This document shows, in pieces, positions 22,745 to 31,154 of a stretch of DNA of 47,276 bases. The notes below the pieces were generated by a model, which made no database searches, had not been told where the DNA came from, and saw nothing but the letters and a program-made list of their open reading frames with translations. Within the stretch, counting starts at the first letter, position 1. Every line of letters starts with the position of its first letter. The translations under genes were made by a program, and so were the position numbers. The stretch is taken from positions 1-47,276 of the forward strand of contig DATLVI010000021.1 of the NCBI GenBank assembly GCA_035577545.1. Direction: 5' to 3'. The stretch comes from Verrucomicrobiia bacterium. GTDB lineage: Bacteria > Verrucomicrobiota > Verrucomicrobiia > Palsa-1439.

Positions 22745-24181
22745 TCACCGAAACGTCTGGGCCAACGCAATCGCTTTGAGCATGGCCTTGGACTTGTTGA
22801 CGGTTTCCTGGAACTCATACTTCGGGTCACTGTCCGCCACGATGCCACCGCCAGCCTGGACATAAGCGACCCCATCTTTCAGCAGTGCCGTCCGCAAGGT
22901 GATGCAACTATCGACGTTGCCGTTGAAACTGAAGTAGCCCACCGCGCCCGCGTACGGCCCGCGTTGCGTTTGTTCCTGCTCGCCGATGATCTGCATCGCA
23001 CGAATCTTCGGCGCGCCACTGACCGTCCCCGCCGGGAACGTCGCGCGCATCAGGTCGTATGAGGACCGGCCCTTTTGCAGCTTCCCTTCCACGCCGCTGA
23101 CGATATGCATCACGTGCGAGTATTTCTCGATCACCATGAATTCGGGCACACGCACGCTGCCAAAGTCGCACACGCGTCCGATATCGTTGCGCGCCAGGTC
23201 CACGAGCATCAGGTGCTCGGCGCGTTCTTTTTCATCCGCCAATAAATCCTTCGCCAAACGCTCGTCTTCCTCGGGCGTTTTCCCGCGCCAGCGCGTGCCG
23301 GCGATGGGGCGAATCTCCACTTTGCCGTCTTCGCAGCGCACGTGCACTTCCGGCGACGCGCCCACAAGCTGGAAGTCTCCGAAATCGAGCAGGAACATGT
23401 AGGGCGATGGATTGACGGACCGCAGGGCCCGATAGACATCGAGGGCCGTGGACTTCACAGGCGTTTGGAACCGTTGGGCCAGCACCACCTGGATAATGTC
23501 CCCTGCTTTGATGTATTCCTGCGCCTGCGCCACCATCCCGGCATAACGCTCCGTTGTCATATTTGACTCGACCGGGACGTCAGGAGCATCCTTTCGGAAT
23601 TCCAACGGCGGCGAGGCCAGGGGTTGCGCCAGTTGCGCCAAGAGCCGATCAATCTGTGAGCAGGCGCGCGTGTAGGCGTGCGCGGCGTCGCCTTCCACGT
23701 GCGCGTTGGCGACGATCTTAATGGTCTGGCTGACACGGTCGAAAATCAGGATCGTGTCAGTAATCATAAAACAGAGCGTCGGCGTGCCAAGGTCGTCACG
23801 CAACGGACGCGGGACACTCGGCTCAATCTGGTGGATGTATTCGTAGCCGATGAACCCAACCGCGCCACCGGTGAACCGTGGCAATCCCGGCAGAGTGACG
23901 GGTTTGTACCGGGACATTTCCAATTCCACGGCGCGCAACGCATCATCGCCACTGCGCTGGGCAACGCGGATGACCGTGCTCGGGTTCGTGCCGATGAACG
24001 AATACCGCCCGATACGCTCCCCGCCCTCCACAGACTCCAATAGGAACGACGGCCCCGTCTTGAGCAACTTTTGATAGGCCGATACGGGCGTCTCCGCGTC
24101 GGCAATAATCTCGCGATACACGGGAATCAAATTCCCGCGCTTCGCGTATTCCAGGAACTCAGCTTTCGACGGAGTAAACAT
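22745..24181 (-). CDS. trpE: Anthranilate synthase component I
   Basis: 478 residues; converts chorismate to anthranilate with ammonia or with glutamine through TrpG, the first step of tryptophan synthesis. The tryptophan-binding LLES motif (residues 47-50) predicts feedback inhibition. The chorismate-binding domain is complete, including GTRWRGKTPEEDE, LVDLARNDIGRVCD, FPAGTVSGAPKIRAM and the ending GGGIVADSDPKYEFQET. No trpG gene adjoins it in this window. It lies 36 bases after hisI on the same strand, joining histidine and tryptophan genes in one run. Confidence 0.96.
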   Translation of the reverse strand: MFTPSKAEFLEYAKRGNLIPVYREIIADAETPVSAYQKLLKTGPSFLLESVEGGERIGRYSFIGTNPSTVIRVAQRSGDDALRAVELEMSRYKPVTLPGLPRFTGGAVGFIGYEYIHQIEPSVPRPLRDDLGTPTLCFMITDTILIFDRVSQTIKIVANAHVEGDAAHAYTRACSQIDRLLAQLAQPLASPPLEFRKDAPDVPVESNMTTERYAGMVAQAQEYIKAGDIIQVVLAQRFQTPVKSTALDVYRALRSVNPSPYMFLLDFGDFQLVGASPEVHVRCEDGKVEIRPIAGTRWRGKTPEEDERLAKDLLADEKERAEHLMLVDLARNDIGRVCDFGSVRVPEFMVIEKYSHVMHIVSGVEGKLQKGRSSYDLMRATFPAGTVSGAPKIRAMQIIGEQEQTQRGPYAGAVGYFSFNGNVDSCITLRTALLKDGVAYVQAGGGIVADSDPKYEFQETVNKSKAMLKAIALAQTFR

Positions 24182-24217
24182 GCTCTTGCTTGTCGCGGAC
24201 AGCTCGTTAAGCGCGTG

Positions 24218-24601
24218 CTATTTCTTCGCGTACACCTTCTCGGGATCAACGAGCCGCGGTTCGGTCACCTTGATTTCACCGTTGACGATGCTGCGAAAGA
24301 AACACGATTGGTACCCTTCGTGACAAGCCGCACCGCTTTGCTCAACTTGAATCAGCAGCGCGTCCTTATCGCAATCGAAGGCAACGTCCTTCACCTTTTG
24401 TGTGTGACCACTTGTGGCGCCCTTGTGCCACAATTCCTTCCGCGAACGACTCCAGAAAACCGTCTCGCCGATCTCCAGTGTCTTTCCCAGCGATTCCTTG
24501 TTCATCCACGCCACCATCAAGACCCGTCCCGTGCCGTGCTCCTGCACGATGGCGGGAATGAGACCGTTCGCGTCGTACTTCAGTTCATCGAGGATTTTCA
24601 T
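24218..24601 (-). CDS. hisI: Phosphoribosyl-AMP cyclohydrolase
   Basis: 127 residues from ATG 24601, chosen because it overlaps the hisF stop as ATGA; a further in-frame start at 24613 lies inside hisF. Opens the purine ring of PR-AMP, the third step of histidine synthesis. The signatures [25 protein letters not shown] and the metal-binding block DCDKDALL...[11 protein letters not shown] are all present. There is no HisE (pyrophosphatase) domain fused at the C-terminus, so hisE must lie elsewhere. Confidence 0.95.
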   Translation of the reverse strand: MKILDELKYDANGLIPAIVQEHGTGRVLMVAWMNKESLGKTLEIGETVFWSRSRKELWHKGATSGHTQKVKDVAFDCDKDALLIQVEQSGAACHEGYQSCFFRSIVNGEIKVTEPRLVDPEKVYAKK

Positions 24602-25356
24602 AATCGCACACAAATACCCTTCTCTTGCAAAAACTGCTTCACATCACTGACCGTGTATTCGCCGAAATGGAAGACCGAAGCAGCCAACACCGCATCCGCC
24701 TTTCCTTCCACCAACACCTCAGCCATGTGATCGAGCTTGCCCGCGCCGCCGCTGGCGATGACCGGAATGCGCACCGCTTCGCTGATCGCTCGGGTCAACA
24801 CCACATCGTACCCCGCCTTTGTCCCATCGGCGTCCATGCTGGTCAACAGGATTTCACCAGCGCCGAACACCTCCACGCGTCGCGCCCACTCCACCGCATC
24901 GAGGCCGGTCGGATTGCGGCCGCCATGCGTGTACACTTCCCAATGCCCTTCGCTGGCGCGCTTGGCGTCGATGGCGACGACAATACACTGCGAGCCAAAC
25001 CGATCCGCACCGGCGCGCACCACATCGGGGTTCTGTACCGCTGCGGTGTTCAGGCTGGTTTTGTCCGCGCCCGCCTTGAGCATTGCGCGAATATCGTCGA
25101 CAGTGCGAATTCCGCCGCCAACCGTCAACGGCATGAAGCACTCGCTGGCGGTCCGTTCCACCACCTCGATCATCGTCGCGCGGTTCTCGGAACTCGCCGT
25201 GATATCGAGGAACACCAGTTCATCTGCGCGCTGGCGATCATATTCCTTCGCGCACTCGACCGGATCGCCGGCATCGCGCAGGTTCAGGAACTTCGTCCCC
25301 TTCACCACGCGTCCGCGGTCCACGTCGAGACACGGTATGATGCGTTTCGCCAGCAT
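24598..25356 (-). CDS. hisF: Imidazole glycerol phosphate synthase cyclase subunit
   Basis: 252 residues from ATG 25356, giving the usual N-terminus [15 protein letters not shown]. This (beta/alpha)8-barrel subunit of the HisH-HisF complex makes imidazole glycerol phosphate and AICAR. The catalytic Asp11 (CLDVDRG) and the Asp in VAIDAKR are present, as are the phosphate-binding loops VGGGIRT and ASGGAGKL. It is translationally coupled to hisI. The partner hisH is not in this window. Confidence 0.96.
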   Translation of the reverse strand: MLAKRIIPCLDVDRGRVVKGTKFLNLRDAGDPVECAKEYDRQRADELVFLDITASSENRATMIEVVERTASECFMPLTVGGGIRTVDDIRAMLKAGADKTSLNTAAVQNPDVVRAGADRFGSQCIVVAIDAKRASEGHWEVYTHGGRNPTGLDAVEWARRVEVFGAGEILLTSMDADGTKAGYDVVLTRAISEAVRIPVIASGGAGKLDHMAEVLVEGKADAVLAASVFHFGEYTVSDVKQFLQEKGICVRL

Positions 25357-25412
25357 GAGGCGGGAACAGTACACCAAGCGGAAGGCAGAATCCAGAAAAC
25401 AGCGTCAGGGAC

Positions 25413-25838
25413 TCAAGCTTGCGACGGTCGGCGAAGAATAAGATATCCGTTCTCATTATTACCGAACACAGCGACCGGATTGTACTTCGACAAGTATAAG
25501 TCCAAGGGGCATCCATTATCCCAATCCAGTTGTTTATAGTCTGCGATTCGCATCCCAACATAGTTGCAGAACGGCTCGACCGTGAAGTCCTTCGGAATGT
25601 CACTTTCAAAAACCCACCATTCATCACAGTATTCATCATGAGAAACGGGCCAGGACTCAATAAATTGAGGTGTAATCGTCGGCGTTATCGCAAAGCCATC
25701 GACCGACATCCAAGCATGACTCATCGTTCCTGAATCAAAAGAAGTGTTCACGGCCACTCGATTCAGCAGGGTGCCAGCAATAGATTGTGCGATGTCTCGA
25801 CACGAGACATCGCCCAGGTCCTTAAACTCATAGGTCAT
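25413..25838 (-). CDS. Hypothetical protein
   Basis: 141 residues, acidic, with aromatic-rich stretches ([19 protein letters not shown]). GAGG lies about 10 bases before ATG 25838. I recognise no family. It sits between ppk2 and hisF, with lower GC than either neighbour, which may reflect a later insertion between them. Confidence 0.55.
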   Translation of the reverse strand: MTYEFKDLGDVSCRDIAQSIAGTLLNRVAVNTSFDSGTMSHAWMSVDGFAITPTITPQFIESWPVSHDEYCDEWWVFESDIPKDFTVEPFCNYVGMRIADYKQLDWDNGCPLDLYLSKYNPVAVFGNNENGYLILRRPSQA

Positions 25839-25850
25839 AATTGTAAGTCC

Positions 25851-26660
25851 TCACTTCACCTTGAGTTTCGAGATATCGAAAGCCGCCTTGGGAAACTTCG
25901 GATTCATCTGTTCGAGGGTCTCGACGATGATCTGGGAGACCGCTAGGTTGCGGAACCATTTCTTGTTCGATGGAATGACAAACCAAGGGATCGCCGAGGT
26001 GCTGCAGCGGCTTAAGGCAGCCTCGTAGGCTTTCACATAGTCGCCCCAACGTTCGCGCTCCTTGAGATCCGCGGGACTGATCTTCCAGTTCCGGGTCGAA
26101 TCTTCAAGACGCGCTTCCAATCGCTCTTTCTGCTCCTCCTTGCTGATGTGCAGGAAGAACTTCAGGATTGTCACCCCGTTTTCAGTCAGCAGCTTCTCAA
26201 ACGCATTGATCTGGTCGTACCGCGCTGACCAGACGGATTTTGGCACAAGTTGATGCACGCGAACCACCAATACGTCCTCATAATGCGAGCGGTTGAAGAT
26301 ACCGATTTCGCCGTGGGCGGGCGCGGCCTTGTGGATGCGCCAGAGAAAATCATGACCGGCCTCCTCGGCGGACGGCACCTTGAACGAGGTCACACGGCAA
26401 CCTTGCGGATTCAGCCCGGACATCACATGCCGAACGGTCCCGTCTTTGCCACCGGCGTCCATCCCCTGCAAGATGATCAACAAGGCGCGCCGGCTCTCGG
26501 CGTACAGTCGATACTGCAAGTCCTCCATGCGAGAGATGTTCTTCTCGAGGCGGGCATGGGTTTTGTCACCCTTCTCGAACCCCGCGGTGTCATCCGGATC
26601 GAACTCGCCCAGTTTCAACCGCGTGTGCGGCCTCACCGTGAACCGTTTGCCAAGCTTCAT
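25851..26660 (-). CDS. ppk2: Polyphosphate kinase 2 family protein
   Basis: 269 residues from ATG 26660, preceded by GAGAGGTGG; the frame runs back to 26897, but that part overlaps the next gene antisense-like and has no ribosome binding site. PPK2 enzymes transfer phosphate between polyphosphate and nucleotides. The Walker A GMDAGGKDG, the lid region IFNRSHYEDVLVVRVH and the second conserved block around TILKFFLHISKEEQKERLEAR are visible. Single-domain length fits class I or III enzymes that phosphorylate nucleoside di- or monophosphates; the exact class cannot be fixed here. Confidence 0.92.
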   Translation of the reverse strand: MKLGKRFTVRPHTRLKLGEFDPDDTAGFEKGDKTHARLEKNISRMEDLQYRLYAESRRALLIILQGMDAGGKDGTVRHVMSGLNPQGCRVTSFKVPSAEEAGHDFLWRIHKAAPAHGEIGIFNRSHYEDVLVVRVHQLVPKSVWSARYDQINAFEKLLTENGVTILKFFLHISKEEQKERLEARLEDSTRNWKISPADLKERERWGDYVKAYEAALSRCSTSAIPWFVIPSNKKWFRNLAVSQIIVETLEQMNPKFPKAAFDISKLKVK

Positions 26661-26685
26661 ATATTCCACCTCTCTCGCAGTGCTC

Positions 26686-27669
26686 TCATCCCTCCACCTC
26701 GCCGACAATTTCTTCGACGATATCTTCGATGGTGAGAATGCCGACGTGTTTACCTTCGGGGTTGATGACGATGCTGATGGGACGGCGACCGGCACGCAGA
26801 ACCGGAAGGACACGGTTGACGCGTTCCGTGGAGAGCACGAACTGCGGTTTTTGCATGAGTTGCCCGGCGGTTTTGCCGCCGCCACCGGCATTGTCAAAAA
26901 GGACTTCGTAGACGTTTACCACGCCAATAATCCGATCGCCCTCGCCAACGGGGAAGCGAGCGAAACCAGTGCGCTCGGAAATCGCGAAAAGCTCCGTCAC
27001 CGGCGTATCACGAACCACGGTGATGGCCCGCGGGAGTGGCAACATGATGTCGTAAACCGTCTTATACGGGAAATCGAAAACGCCGTCGATCATCTCGCGT
27101 TCCTCCTTGCTAAGCGCGCCGCCCGCCTCGCCCTCCTTGGCCAGATGCTTCAATTCCTCGCGGGTGACGAAGAAACTTTTCGGGGCTTCCGCGCCGCCGC
27201 TGAGGCGCACGACCGCGCGCATCACGAACCCGAGCAACGCCACGAGCGGGGCAAACAACCACGCCGTCGCATTCAGCGCGTCGGCGACGCTCATACAAAG
27301 ACGATGCGAATAATGGCGAAAGAGTGTTTTGGGGACAATCTCACCGATCACCAGCAGGAACGCCGAGGCGACGATCGTCGCGGCGAAGTTGAGACCGAAG
27401 TTATCCATGTGAAAGAGGCGCGTCGCGAGCACCGAGGCGTAAACGCCGACCAGCACGTTGGCGAGGTTTGTTCCGAACAACGTCGTGCCCAGCAGACGCT
27501 CGGTGTTTTCGACGAACCCGTTGAGAATGATCGCACGGCGGCTCTTGCGCTCGACCTCGTGGCGCAGGCGCACGCGGTTCAGCGAAATCAGCCCTGTTTC
27601 AGCGCCCGCAAAAAACGCCGACCCAAGGATGCCCAGGATAATGATCACGACATAGTTGAAAGCGTCCAT
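26686..27669 (-). CDS. DUF21/CBS domain transporter-like protein (CNNM/CorC family)
   Basis: 327 residues from ATG 27669, one base after the stop of its paralogue. The N-terminal DUF21 membrane domain has about four helices (YVVIIILGILGSAFFAGAETGLISLNRVRL and GEIVPKTLFRHY) and is followed by a CBS pair around TPVTELFAISERTGFARFPV and ISIVINPEGKHVGILTIEDIVEEIVGEVEG. The protein ends at that motif, so it lacks the C-terminal CorC_HlyC domain its neighbour has. The family is implicated in magnesium or cobalt efflux. Annotation as a haemolysin would be historic, not functional. Confidence 0.85.
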   Translation of the reverse strand: MDAFNYVVIIILGILGSAFFAGAETGLISLNRVRLRHEVERKSRRAIILNGFVENTERLLGTTLFGTNLANVLVGVYASVLATRLFHMDNFGLNFAATIVASAFLLVIGEIVPKTLFRHYSHRLCMSVADALNATAWLFAPLVALLGFVMRAVVRLSGGAEAPKSFFVTREELKHLAKEGEAGGALSKEEREMIDGVFDFPYKTVYDIMLPLPRAITVVRDTPVTELFAISERTGFARFPVGEGDRIIGVVNVYEVLFDNAGGGGKTAGQLMQKPQFVLSTERVNRVLPVLRAGRRPISIVINPEGKHVGILTIEDIVEEIVGEVEG

Positions 27670-27670
27670 C

Positions 27671-28930
27671 TCAGCGTTCCTCAGCCTCCAACAGAACTTC
27701 ACCGACGCGGTTCTTCAGGACTTTGCGCGCGGTGACACGAACGTTCTCGAAATGGACTTGCTCCCCTTCTTTCGGCAACGCCCCGAGTTGCGCGATGACC
27801 CAACCGGCGATGGTCTCGACGTCGGGCGCCCGCAGGGCCAGCCCGCACTGTTCGTTGACGAGTTCCAGCCGCGCCTTGCCGTTGATGAGGTAGCGGTGCT
27901 CATCGAGCTTCTGCAGCATGATCTCGCTCTTGTCAAACTCGTCTTCGATTTCGCCGACGATCTCCTCAAGAACATCCTCCAGCGTGACCATCCCCTGCGT
28001 CCCGCCGTACTCGTCAACCACAATGGCTACCGGGTGCTCCTGTTTGCGAAAGTTTTTCAACAACTTTGCGACCGACATCGTCTCCGGCACGAAATTCGGC
28101 AGCTCCACGACTTCATCGAGACCGCGCAAGGGATTGACGAGGAAGTCCTTGACCTTCAAGATACCTTCAACGGTGTCGGGCGTTTCGTGGATAATCGGCA
28201 CGCGGCGGTGCTTGATGCGGCGCAAGGCCCCGACCATCTCGTCCTGGCTGAATGCATCCTCCACACACTGCATGTCCACGCGCGGGGTCATGATTTCTTT
28301 CACCTGCATCTTTTCCAGCGCGAGGATTTTATTGACCATATGGCGCTCTTCCTTGCGAACGACACCGGCGCGTTCGCTGGCGCTGAGCAACGTGCGGTAC
28401 TCGTCTTCCGTCGGCGCAGTCGAGCGCACCTTCTGCGCTGAAAAGTACGGTAGCCGCTCGATACGCTGGACAATCCACGCAGACACCCCCTCGGTCGTGC
28501 GGCGGAGTTGGGAAGTCGAGACGACGGTCCATCGAATGGGCCGCGCGAGGTGGACTGCGAAGAACTCAGCGCTGCGAATCACCAGGGTCTTCGGCGTAAC
28601 TTCGCCGCAAAGCAGGATCAGGATCGTCATGATCGGTACGGCAACCGCTTCCGCGTGATGCGGGACGAGCGTCTGCAAGATCGAGTAACCGAGGATGGCG
28701 GCGGCGACGTTGGCGACGGTGTTCCCGAAAAGAATCGTCGAAAGCAATCGATGCGGCTGATCGAGAAGTTCACTGATGATCTGGCCCTGGGCGGGATGCT
28801 CCTGCCGCAAACGGCGCAATTGCAGTTTGCTCAACGAGAACAGGGCGATCTCGGTCCCGGAGAAAAACGCCGACAGGACCAGGAGACCTCCCAGGGCAAG
28901 CAACTCAAGAATCAGGGTAATTGTCAGCAT
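27671..28930 (-). CDS. DUF21/CBS/CorC_HlyC domain protein (CNNM family)
   Basis: 419 residues. Full three-part architecture: DUF21 membrane domain (1-180, FSGTEIALFSLSKLQLRRLRQEHP and CGEVTPKTLVI), CBS pair (about 210-330, with VKEIMTPRVDMQCV and VDEYGGTQGMVTLEDVLEEIVGEIEDE) and C-terminal CorC_HlyC domain (HRYLINGKARLELVNE...). It is the upstream member of a tandem pair with the 327-residue paralogue, which begins one base after its stop. The pair probably forms a hetero-oligomeric metal-efflux unit. Confidence 0.88.
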   Translation of the reverse strand: MLTITLILELLALGGLLVLSAFFSGTEIALFSLSKLQLRRLRQEHPAQGQIISELLDQPHRLLSTILFGNTVANVAAAILGYSILQTLVPHHAEAVAVPIMTILILLCGEVTPKTLVIRSAEFFAVHLARPIRWTVVSTSQLRRTTEGVSAWIVQRIERLPYFSAQKVRSTAPTEDEYRTLLSASERAGVVRKEERHMVNKILALEKMQVKEIMTPRVDMQCVEDAFSQDEMVGALRRIKHRRVPIIHETPDTVEGILKVKDFLVNPLRGLDEVVELPNFVPETMSVAKLLKNFRKQEHPVAIVVDEYGGTQGMVTLEDVLEEIVGEIEDEFDKSEIMLQKLDEHRYLINGKARLELVNEQCGLALRAPDVETIAGWVIAQLGALPKEGEQVHFENVRVTARKVLKNRVGEVLLEAEER

Positions 28931-29014
28931 GCGCGCCGGCGCAAGTCTATGAAACTTCCGCGGGCGGCGTCAATCGCACGACCGAACCCCTGTTTTCGGG
29001 CGAAACGCCCGCCG

Positions 29015-30097
29015 TCACTTCGTCGGGGCTTGTACGGGCGCGGTTTCGACGACGGGCGCGGGCGGCGGCTCCGGTACGAGAATCTCAACCTTCGCCGCTT
29101 TGCGCAGACTGGCGACCTGATCGTGCGTGACATCGTTGCCCTTGCGCTGCTTTAAATACTGCCCGAGTTCGTCCTTCACCTGATCGAAGGCGATGGTCTG
29201 CGCGGGTTTGCGATCCGTCACCAGCAGAACATGATAACCATATTGCGTCGTGATGACGTCGCTGACTTCGTTTGTCTTCAGTGAAAAGGCGGCCGTGTCG
29301 AATTCCGGCACCATCTGGCCGCGCCCGAAAAACCCAAGATCGCCGCCATTCCTGGCGCTGCCAGGATCCTCGGAGAATTTCCTGGCCACATCCGCGAACT
29401 TCTCGCCGCTCTTGACCAGCGCGCGCACGCTGTCGATCTGCGTGCGCTTCTCTTTTTTCACTTCGTCGGTTGCCTCGGGCGCGCAACGGATGAGAATGTG
29501 ACTGGCGCGGACCGTTTCCGGTTGTTTGAACTGGTCGGGATTCTTATCGTAAAAAGCCCGGATCTCCTCGGGTGTGATCTTGACTTCTTTGTCAACAGCG
29601 CTGTCAATCGCCCCGCGGATGATGACGTTGTCGCGAACCCGCTTCGCATACTCGTCGGTCGTGATGCCGGTGTCCGCGAGCGTTTTCTTGAATTGCTCCT
29701 CGCCCCCCACCTGCGTCGTTACCTGGGCGATCTGCTCTTCCACCTTCTTGTCGATGTCCGCGGGAATATGCTTGTTACCTTCCTCCCGCAGAAGCTCGCG
29801 GCCAATCAACTCATCCAAAATATCGCGCTCCACCATCGCGCCCTGCCCCGGCGGAATCGGCCGACCACGCCGAGACATCTGGAACATAAACGCCTGCACC
29901 GCCGCATCCAGTTCTTTGCGCCTGATCTCCGCGCCATTGACCCGCGCCACCACCTCGTCCGGCTTTGGTGCAGTCGCCACGACGGCCGTAGCGGGAGCAT
30001 TGGTCCCAACAGCCGCCTTCGGCTTGTCCGCAGCGAACATCCGGCAAGCGAGGGTCACGGCAATAACAAAAGTAGCGCAAACAACACGGATCTTCAT
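29015..30097 (-). CDS. Peptidylprolyl isomerase, parvulin type (SurA/PrsA-like)
   Basis: 360 residues from ATG 30097, with GAAGGA at the right distance; the frame is open to 30586 but reads through the repeat region. A signal peptide (MKIRVVCATFVIAVTLACRMFAA) leads to a SurA-type N-terminal chaperone domain (DEVVARVNGAEIRRKELDAAVQ) and one parvulin domain (about 210-310, VRASHILIR, KFSEDPGSARNGGDLGFFGRGQMVPEF). It catalyses proline isomerisation and folding of exported proteins in the periplasm. A Pro/Val-rich tail ends the protein. Confidence 0.9.
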   Translation of the reverse strand: MKIRVVCATFVIAVTLACRMFAADKPKAAVGTNAPATAVVATAPKPDEVVARVNGAEIRRKELDAAVQAFMFQMSRRGRPIPPGQGAMVERDILDELIGRELLREEGNKHIPADIDKKVEEQIAQVTTQVGGEEQFKKTLADTGITTDEYAKRVRDNVIIRGAIDSAVDKEVKITPEEIRAFYDKNPDQFKQPETVRASHILIRCAPEATDEVKKEKRTQIDSVRALVKSGEKFADVARKFSEDPGSARNGGDLGFFGRGQMVPEFDTAAFSLKTNEVSDVITTQYGYHVLLVTDRKPAQTIAFDQVKDELGQYLKQRKGNDVTHDQVASLRKAAKVEILVPEPPPAPVVETAPVQAPTK

Positions 30098-30780
30098 GAA
30101 TTCCTTCTGGGTGATGTGGTTCCTTCTCAAGGCTAAAGTGCGGGGGACGCTACCACGCGCCCCGGACCGCGTCAAGCAGCATTGAACCACTCCTCCATCG
30201 TCTCCTTCCTCCTCGCGCGCCACTATTTGTTGTGGTTTCGTCCACCCAACAAGAAAAGGACTTCTCCGGGTATTAACGGTAAGTATCGTAAATTGATATT
30301 TTTGTCTGGACATGGCGCTGGGAGATGGGTATGGTCGGTACAGTTCTTTGAAAATGGACGATCCGCCGTCGCTCTTCGAGCTATGGCGGACAAGACGGCG
30401 CGACTGCGCCGCTGGACGCGGCTTGAAGCGGAAAGTCAGCAAGGCCAAGGGCGGAGTTGTGCCCTTGAAGAGCCGTCCGTCTTCGCTAGGGCTACGACGC
30501 GATAAGCCTTGTGGAAAGGTGAGGGTTTGCAAAACATGGTTTTTACGAAACGAACCCAAATTGAAAACGTGGACTTTTGAGCGCATCCATAGGAATGATA
30601 GTGAGTTAGAACTTCCGAGAGCGGATTTTTATTTGGGTTCGTTCTGGAAAACGAACCCAATTTGAGGCCACAAGAGAGCGCCTATTGAGCCGCGGAGGGC
30701 CAGATATTGGGCCTGTTTATGGGATTAATCCGCGCTTGGCAAGCGCGGCTACAACGGCCGCGTCCAAAAATGTCCGCCGC
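30098..30780. other. Intergenic region with repeat copy 2, no convincing gene
   Basis: 683 bases between the isomerase gene and the small gene at 30781. It contains the inverted copy of the structured repeat at 30513-30660 and, from about 30300 to 30510, GC-rich DNA with frames that look composite. The frames crossing it start or end inside the repeat and are not called. A promoter for the isomerase gene is expected here but none is convincing. Confidence 0.55.
30513..30660 (-). repeat. Structured interspersed repeat, copy 2
   Basis: Read on the minus strand it starts with the palindrome (arms 30650-30660 and 30633-30643 of 11 bp, loop of 6 bases with the same sequence CTGGAA on the plus strand), then about 72 bases, then the half motif TTTGGGTTCGTTT (30548-30560), and ends with CCCTCACCTTTCC (30513-30525). 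Order, spacing and total length (148 against 146 bases) match copy 1 at 5192-5337; the middle part is diverged. Confidence 0.75.
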
Positions 30781-31101
30781 CTAGCGACGAAAATAGCCAG
30801 CGGAATTCAAATACGCGAGGTTGCGTGGGGTAATCGGCTGTTCCGCACGGGCAAAGAGCGCCTCGATGGCTTCGTGCGCCACCAGATCGATCTGCTCATC
30901 AGTCGCGCCCGCTTTCACGGCCATGGTCACCAATTCCTCGTACCGCCACGTCGACCCTTCGAGAATCGCGCCCTTGAGCGCTAGCAGCGCCACGGTGAGG
31001 GGTGTCATGGGTCGGTTGGCTCGTGCAGTCTTCATCCAATAATGAGAAATAGCAATGTCCGCGCCAAGTTCCTCCGCCAGAGAGAAAAACAGCTTCCGCA
31101 T
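30781..31101 (-). CDS. Small protein, resembles the helical core of AhpD/carboxymuconolactone decarboxylase fold
   Basis: 106 residues from ATG 31101 (a GTG/ATG further upstream at 31128 is possible). The helix-rich sequence TPLTVALLALKGAILEGSTWRYEEL and GATDEQIDLVAHEAIEAL has the alternating-helix look of the CMD/AhpD fold, but the CxxC redox pair of AhpD is absent. It could instead be a structural or binding protein. It is the last gene of the glycosylation run, 53 bases after the DUF2723 gene. Confidence 0.55.
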   Translation of the reverse strand: MRKLFFSLAEELGADIAISHYWMKTARANRPMTPLTVALLALKGAILEGSTWRYEELVTMAVKAGATDEQIDLVAHEAIEALFARAEQPITPRNLAYLNSAGYFRR

Positions 31102-31154
31102 TGTGGAATGCCAGTCCCAATCTCCCAATTCCCCTCACCCTTTCCCTTTCCACC

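Noticed and set aside
26380-27735. 451-codon plus-strand frame across ppk2 and the CBS gene
   Set aside because: Spans two real genes in antisense; composition is that of a GC-rich shadow.
30781-31101. AhpD peroxidase partner
   Set aside because: The CxxC redox pair that defines AhpD is absent.
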